This document shows, in pieces, positions 59,630 to 64,000 of a DNA stretch of 64,000 nt. A program made the position numbers and the translations under genes. The stretch's first letter is position 1, and every line of letters begins with the position of its first letter. The notes under the pieces are model-generated. The model made no database searches, had not been told where the DNA came from, and saw only the letters and a list, made by a program, of their open reading frames with translations. The DNA is from Terrirubrum flagellatum (GTDB lineage Bacteria; Pseudomonadota; Alphaproteobacteria; Rhizobiales; Beijerinckiaceae), in NCBI RefSeq assembly GCF_022059845.1, contig NZ_CP091851.1, positions 2,108,001-2,172,000 on the forward strand, read 5' to 3'.

Positions 59630-61128
59630 GGATGGGCCTCTTTGAGTTTTGCTTTGGATTTGCGCGCATCGCGGAATTCGCGGCTCAGCGAGAACACCAC
59701 GAAAGCGGCCGCGACAAAGAGGAATCCGACCGCGATCGGGTCCTCGATGAAGATCTGGTGATCGCCGCCCGACAGCACCAGCGAGCGGCGATAGCTCGAC
59801 TCCACCATATGCCCGAGCACCACGCCGAGGATCATCGGCAGGAACGGGAATTTCGCAAGCTTCATGAGATAGCCGGCGACGCCGAGGAACAACGCGATGC
59901 TCAGATCGAACAGGCTGTTGTTGAGGGTATAAACGCCTGACAGAACCAGCGCGAAGATGAAGCCGGTGCGGTAATGCCGCGGCCGGTTCACCAGCCACAC
60001 CGCCGCCGGCAGGATCAGCACGCCAACCGCGATCTGCGCGATGATGGCGATGAAGGAGCCGACATAGAGGCTGTCGATCACGCGTGAATTCTGCTCGAAC
60101 AGGCGCGGCCCCGGCAGCAGGCCGTGCATGAGCAACCCGCCGAGCAGGACGGCCGTCGAATTCGAACTGGGAATGCCGAAACTGAGCAGCGGGATGAGTG
60201 AAGCGCTGGCGACGGTGTTGTTCGCCGTTTCAGGCGCCGCAACGCCCTCCTCCGATCCCTTGCCGAATTTCTCCGGTGTCTTCGACCAGCGCCGCGCCTC
60301 ATTGTAAGAGAGGAACGCCGCGATGGCGCCGCCGCCGCCCGGCGTCAGCCCCTCGAACGTGCCGAGAATGCAGCCGATGAATTGCGAGCGCTTGAGCTTG
60401 TTCATCATGCCCCAGCTCGGCAGCTTGATGCGCACGCTGTCATTGAGACGGTTGTCGAGCTTCGAACCAGACTGGCGCATCAACTCTGTCATGGCGAACA
60501 GGCCCACCATCACGAGCACCGGCTCGATGCCGCCGAGCAAATCGGGCACATTGAAAGTGAAGCGTGTGACGCCCGAAATCGGATCGGTGCCGACAGTCGC
60601 GATCATCAATCCGACGATCGCCGCGCCAAGACCTTTCAGCAGCGAGCCGCCGCTCATCGAGGCGATGACGCTGAGTCCCAGGATGCCGAGGCCGAAATAG
60701 GAGGTCGGCTTGAAGGCGAGCGCGAGCCATGACAGCGGCTCGGTCAGCAGGACCAGCATCGCGAGGCCAAACAGGCTGCCGACGACGCCGGACATGAGCG
60801 AGATGCCGAGCGCTTCGCCCGCCCTGCCCTGCTTGTTCATTTCATAGCCGTCGATGACGGTCGCAGCCGAAGAATTGGTGCCGGGCGTGCGGATCAGGAT
60901 CGCGGGGATGGAGCCGCCATATTCGGCGCCGACATAGACGCAGGCGAGCAGCGCGATCGCCATCGCCGGGTCCATGGTATAGGTGAAGGGCAGCACGAGC
61001 GACATCGTGATCGACGCGGAGATGCCGGGCAGCGCGCCGCCGAGAATGCCCCAGGTCAATCCAGCGAGCGCGACGAAGATCAGCGGCGTGCTGAGCAGAA
61101 GATGAAAAATATCCGAAATCGCGCTCAT
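59626..61128 (-). CDS. Tripartite tricarboxylate transporter large permease, TctA family
   Basis: A 500-residue, about 12-helix inner-membrane protein. Signatures: LAGLTWGILGGALPGISASI, DPAMAIALLACVYVGAEYGG, SIPAILIRTPGTNSSAATVI and GIPSSNSTAVLLGGLLMHGL. It is the sodium- or proton-coupled channel of the TTT carrier for tricarboxylates or similar acids. Start overlaps tctB stop (ATGA); stop overlaps the mmgE/prpD start. Confidence 0.93.
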   Translation of the reverse strand: MSAISDIFHLLLSTPLIFVALAGLTWGILGGALPGISASITMSLVLPFTYTMDPAMAIALLACVYVGAEYGGSIPAILIRTPGTNSSAATVIDGYEMNKQGRAGEALGISLMSGVVGSLFGLAMLVLLTEPLSWLALAFKPTSYFGLGILGLSVIASMSGGSLLKGLGAAIVGLMIATVGTDPISGVTRFTFNVPDLLGGIEPVLVMVGLFAMTELMRQSGSKLDNRLNDSVRIKLPSWGMMNKLKRSQFIGCILGTFEGLTPGGGGAIAAFLSYNEARRWSKTPEKFGKGSEEGVAAPETANNTVASASLIPLLSFGIPSSNSTAVLLGGLLMHGLLPGPRLFEQNSRVIDSLYVGSFIAIIAQIAVGVLILPAAVWLVNRPRHYRTGFIFALVLSGVYTLNNSLFDLSIALFLGVAGYLMKLAKFPFLPMILGVVLGHMVESSYRRSLVLSGGDHQIFIEDPIAVGFLFVAAAFVVFSLSREFRDARKSKAKLKEAHP

Positions 61129-61616
61129 GAGAGAAGCCCGCTGAAGACGAGGCCGGCGGGCTGGTGAACGCCGAGCAGTTTCACGAAAATCGCCCAGTAG
61201 AGCGCAGCGCCTGCGATTGCGATCACAGGCAGCCGCCAGTCGCGCGCGGCGCCTTCATAGGCGCAGACGCCTGCGATCAGCAGCGCAATGCTGACGAGAT
61301 ATCCCGCGTACGGCAGGATCAGAATATAAGCAGCGCCGAACAGCAAGAGTCCGATGGCGCGCGGCAACGTCGCCGTCTCCTCCTCTTCATCGTCATTCGC
61401 CGCGCCCGCGGCCGTCACAGTCGCGGCGCGCGCTGCAATCAGACTGCGCGCGATCAGCGCCAGCGCGACGACGGCGAGCGACAGCGCGAGCATTCGCGGC
61501 AGGCCTGTTGCGCCGACATCATCCGATAATGTGCTTTCCGCGATCTGGCCGATGCCGATGTAATAGGCGGCCGCAATGATCAGGAGGGCGACGCCTCCCC
61601 ACATGTCTTTCGTCAT
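61125..61616 (-). CDS. Tripartite tricarboxylate transporter small subunit, TctB family
   Basis: A 163-residue protein with four predicted membrane helices: GVALLIIAAAYYIGIGQIAE, TGLPRMLALSLAVVALALIA, GLLLFGAAYILILPYAGYLV, and VIAIAGAALYWAIFVKLLGV. The loop at about 65-90 is acidic (NDDEEEETA). It partners with TctA. Located between tctC (51 bp upstream) and tctA (overlapping). Confidence 0.9.
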   Translation of the reverse strand: MTKDMWGGVALLIIAAAYYIGIGQIAESTLSDDVGATGLPRMLALSLAVVALALIARSLIAARAATVTAAGAANDDEEEETATLPRAIGLLLFGAAYILILPYAGYLVSIALLIAGVCAYEGAARDWRLPVIAIAGAALYWAIFVKLLGVHQPAGLVFSGLLS

Positions 61617-61667
61617 GGCGTTCCCGTCGTCGAAAGCGGCCCCAAGCCGCCGCTCAAATTCCGCAAT

Positions 61668-62627
61668 TTATTTGATGGCGCCCGTCTCTCTCAGGAACTG
61701 GCTTGTCGTATCGGCGAAGCCATTCACGAAGGTCGGATATTTGTCATGCGTCACCAGGTTCGGCGACAGCACGTCCTGCTCATAGACCTTCTTGTAGTCA
61801 GGGTCCTGCAGCAGCGCGGCGACCGCCTTGTCCCACACGGCGGTCACTGCATCCGGCGCGCCCTTCGGTCCCGCGAGCCCGCGGAATTTCACCACCGACA
61901 CCTTGAAGCCTGACTCTTCCACCGTCGGCACGTCGGGATAGGCGTCGATGCGCTTCGGATTGAACGTCGCGAGCAGACGCACCTTCTTCGCGTCGAGCTG
62001 CGAGCGCAGCTCAGCAATCTCGCCGATGCCGATGTCGAGCGTGCCGTTCAGCACGTTGAGCATCATATCGCCGCCGCCTTCATGGGTGACGATTGCAGCA
62101 TTGACGCCGGCCGCTTTCTTCAATTGCTCCGCGGCCTGCCGTTCGAGCGAGGCCGGATTGGCCGCGCCCCAGCGGCCGCGCGTTTTCTTCGCATGTTCGA
62201 TGACATCCTGCAGCGTCTTGAAGGGGCTTTCGGCGCGCGTGTAGATCACCTCGCTGTCGGCGAAGACATTCACCAGCGGCTCAAGATCCCTGTAGGAATA
62301 TTGCGGCTTGCTCATGAGCGAGGTGTAGATGTAGGTCGGCGTTGTCGCGTAGAACACGCTGCCGTCCGCCGGCGCCGTCGCCACGCGCGCGATCGCCTTG
62401 GCGCCGCTGCCGCCCTGCACATTCTCCACGATGAAAGTCGCATTGATATATTTGCCGAGATATTTGCTCATCTCGCGCAGGAATACATCGCTGCCGCCGC
62501 CCGGGCTCGAATGAGTGACGAGCGTCACCACCTTCGCGGGATAGGTGAGTGGTTCGGCTGTCGCGGCGCCAGCTCCTGCAGCCGCCACGAAAGCAACAAG
62601 CCCGCCGACAATCACCCTTCTCTTCAT
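61668..62627 (-). CDS. Tripartite tricarboxylate transporter substrate-binding protein (TctC/Bug family)
   Basis: A 319-residue periplasmic binding protein with a signal peptide (MKRRVIVGGLVAFVAAAGAG, cleaved near ATAEP). AGGAGAGGAAAT directly before ATG 62627 is a strong site and rules out the longer frame. Bug-family blocks: VTLVTHSSPGGGSDVFLREM, FIVENVQGGSGAKAIARVA, VTHEGGGDMMLNVLNGTLDI, then VPTVEESGFKVSVVKFRGLA. It would capture a carboxylate for TctAB; the ligand is unknown. Confidence 0.93.
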   Translation of the reverse strand: MKRRVIVGGLVAFVAAAGAGAATAEPLTYPAKVVTLVTHSSPGGGSDVFLREMSKYLGKYINATFIVENVQGGSGAKAIARVATAPADGSVFYATTPTYIYTSLMSKPQYSYRDLEPLVNVFADSEVIYTRAESPFKTLQDVIEHAKKTRGRWGAANPASLERQAAEQLKKAAGVNAAIVTHEGGGDMMLNVLNGTLDIGIGEIAELRSQLDAKKVRLLATFNPKRIDAYPDVPTVEESGFKVSVVKFRGLAGPKGAPDAVTAVWDKAVAALLQDPDYKKVYEQDVLSPNLVTHDKYPTFVNGFADTTSQFLRETGAIK

Positions 62628-62680
62628 ATTTCCTCTCCTGAAATCGGATTGCTTCTTCGGACAATCTCGATGCGGCGGCT

Positions 62681-64000
62681 TCATCCCGCCACGAGTTTCA
62701 TCGGCTGCGCGCTCTCATTAGCGATGAGCGAAATGAGTCTATTGATGTCGCCGCCCTGATCGATCGAACGTATGAGGCCGAGCAATTCTTCCTGCTGGCG
62801 CTCACCGATGACGCCTTCGGCGCACATGCGGAATTTTCCGTCGAGGTCCGCATCGCTGATCGGATTGAGCGGGCCGCCGCGATAGCGTTCGTCGGCCCAT
62901 TGCGTGAGCGTGCGCCCGTCTCTCGTCAGCACCTCGACGCGCGAGCGGATGAGATCATAACCACGGGCGTCGATCTCAGGATCATTGATCACCTCGGTCC
63001 GGCTCTGCAAATCCTGCATCGCCGCGCCGGCGACGGACTCGTCGCTGAATTCGTGATGGCTGGCGCGCCGGCATAGCACGATCATCGCGAGAAGCGCCGG
63101 CATCGAGAATTTCGCCTGGAGATGGTTCTTCGCGATGGGATAGCGGATCGGCTCGATGATGTTCTTTCCAGCATGGAAGCGAATGCGTTCGACCTGCCCG
63201 GGCTTGAGATCGTGATCGAGCACGAGCTTCAGCATCGCATCCATCGACTGATGGGTGAGAATGCCCGACGGAAACGGCTTGATGCTGACGCCGGGATTTT
63301 CGATCGTCAGCGGCGCGCCAAAGCCCTGCTTCGCCTTGTCCGCGTCGAAGCCCTCGCCCATCACGGAGAAGAAACCCCACGGGCCGTCGAGCGACGTCGG
63401 GTCCGCGGTGAAGCCGCGCCCGGCGAGGATCGCCGCGGTGACGCCGTTCTCGGCCGCGCGGCCGACATGCAGCGGCTTCGTCATGGTGCCGAAATTGCAG
63501 CGGATGCCCGCCGCGAAACTCGCGGCGATGCCGAGCGCATGCGCCAGCGCCTCGCCCTTGAGGTCAAGCAGATGCGCGGCGGCGGTCGCTGCGCCAAACG
63601 TGCCGACAGTGCCGCTGGAATGATGGCCGCGGCGATAATGGCGCGGCTTCATCCATTCCGAAATCTTGCACTCGACCTCAAAGCCCAACTGGAAGGCCAG
63701 CATGAGCTTCTTGCCGTCGACGCCGCCGACGCGTTCGGCGACCGTCAGCGCGGCCGTGAGCGGCGGCACGGAGGGATGAGTGAGAAGTCCATAGATATGT
63801 GCGGGATCGTGCGACACCTGCGTGTCGTCCCAGTCATGGGCGTGGCCCGCGGTCGCGAGCACGCGCGCGGCGAGCGCCGCCGGAACCTTGCGGCCGCCGC
63901 TGGCGAGCAGCGACGATTCAGCCTTGCCGCCCTGCGCCAGCGCGTCCTCGATCAGGATTTGGATCGAATGCTCCTGGCTGCCGGCGAGATAGAGCCCGAT
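62681..64000 (-). CDS. MmgE/PrpD family protein (5' end outside window)
   Basis: The frame is open through the window end, giving 439 visible residues; codons upstream of 63862 (IGLYLAGSQEHSIQILIEDA) clearly belong to it. Family blocks: ATAGHAHDWDDTQVSHDPAH, LTHPSVPPLTAALTVAER, HYRRGHHSSGTVGTFGAATA, KPFPSGILTHQSMDAML, RFHAGKNIIEPIRYPIAKN. It differs from the second MmgE/PrpD at 58256-59629, so the operon carries two. Probably dehydratase, isomerase or decarboxylase on a small carboxylate. It stops 53 bp before tctC. Confidence 0.88.
   Translation of the reverse strand: MGLYLAGSQEHSIQILIEDALAQGGKAESSLLASGGRKVPAALAARVLATAGHAHDWDDTQVSHDPAHIYGLLTHPSVPPLTAALTVAERVGGVDGKKLMLAFQLGFEVECKISEWMKPRHYRRGHHSSGTVGTFGAATAAAHLLDLKGEALAHALGIAASFAAGIRCNFGTMTKPLHVGRAAENGVTAAILAGRGFTADPTSLDGPWGFFSVMGEGFDADKAKQGFGAPLTIENPGVSIKPFPSGILTHQSMDAMLKLVLDHDLKPGQVERIRFHAGKNIIEPIRYPIAKNHLQAKFSMPALLAMIVLCRRASHHEFSDESVAGAAMQDLQSRTEVINDPEIDARGYDLIRSRVEVLTRDGRTLTQWADERYRGGPLNPISDADLDGKFRMCAEGVIGERQQEELLGLIRSIDQGGDINRLISLIANESAQPMKLVAG

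Noticed and set aside
59630-59998. 123-residue N-terminal extension of the MmgE/PrpD protein
   Set aside because: It overlaps tctA, is arginine-rich and unlike the family; TTG 59629 with a ribosome-binding site and four-base overlap is a better start.

Overview
The window looks like chromosomal DNA of a GC-rich alphaproteobacterium, most likely order Hyphomicrobiales (Rhizobiales). The reasons are the uniformly high GC, the NuoD and OYE types, HxlR regulation, prkA-yeaH-spoVR, tripartite tricarboxylate (TctABC) transport, and five copies of a two-palindrome intergenic repeat resembling the RIME elements described in rhizobia. A genus cannot be fixed from the sequence alone. No rRNA, tRNA, CRISPR array, phage or complete insertion sequence was seen.

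Layout. (1) 1-9431: a minus-strand catabolic operon hyuB-hyuA-M20-M28-M20 (hydantoinase/oxoprolinase subunits plus three metallopeptidase-like hydrolases), facing the 3' end of a second M28 paralogue at the window start. (2) 9823-12210: an HxlR regulator divergent from an SDR and a quinone-oxidoreductase-like gene, with a clear palindromic operator between them. (3) 12292-17510: an MFS transporter, an orphan nuoD with a small unknown gene, an Old Yellow Enzyme, and two small secreted proteins. (4) 17514-48827: a surface-glycan and type I secretion island. It holds a 261-bp transposon-like element, a secreted unknown protein, an SDR, a pair of tandem paralogous small proteins, HlyD and ABC type I secretion genes, six sugar-transfer or glycan-modifying genes on each side of an AT-rich promoter region, two SapC-family proteins, an RTX protein, FkbM and WcbI enzymes, a pyruvyl transferase, a glycoside hydrolase, a SASA esterase, unknown proteins, and an RTX-Hint protein. 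(5) 49325-54216: the prkA-yeaH-spoVR operon. (6) 54836-57242: an MFS transporter and small genes, including a probable 27-residue membrane protein. (7) 57513-64000: a minus-strand operon mmgE/prpD-tctC-tctB-tctA-mmgE/prpD-SDR for uptake and catabolism of a carboxylate.

How they may work together. The centre is best read as a system that makes, exports and decorates a surface layer. The PrtD/LapB-like transporter and HlyD adaptor would export the RTX and RTX-Hint proteins. SapC-family proteins, named for a gene beside the S-layer secretion genes of Campylobacter, sit directly downstream of the RTX gene and directly upstream of a glycosyltransferase in one operon. The glycosyltransferases, methyltransferases, pyruvyl transferase and putative acetyltransferase would build a modified glycan, either a polysaccharide or protein glycosylation. 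This is inference from context; no outer-membrane TolC, Wzx/Wzy or ABC glycan exporter is in the window.

Repeats shape gene ends here: one RIME-like copy supplies the last residues and stop codon of the M28 gene, and another supplies the prkA stop codon.
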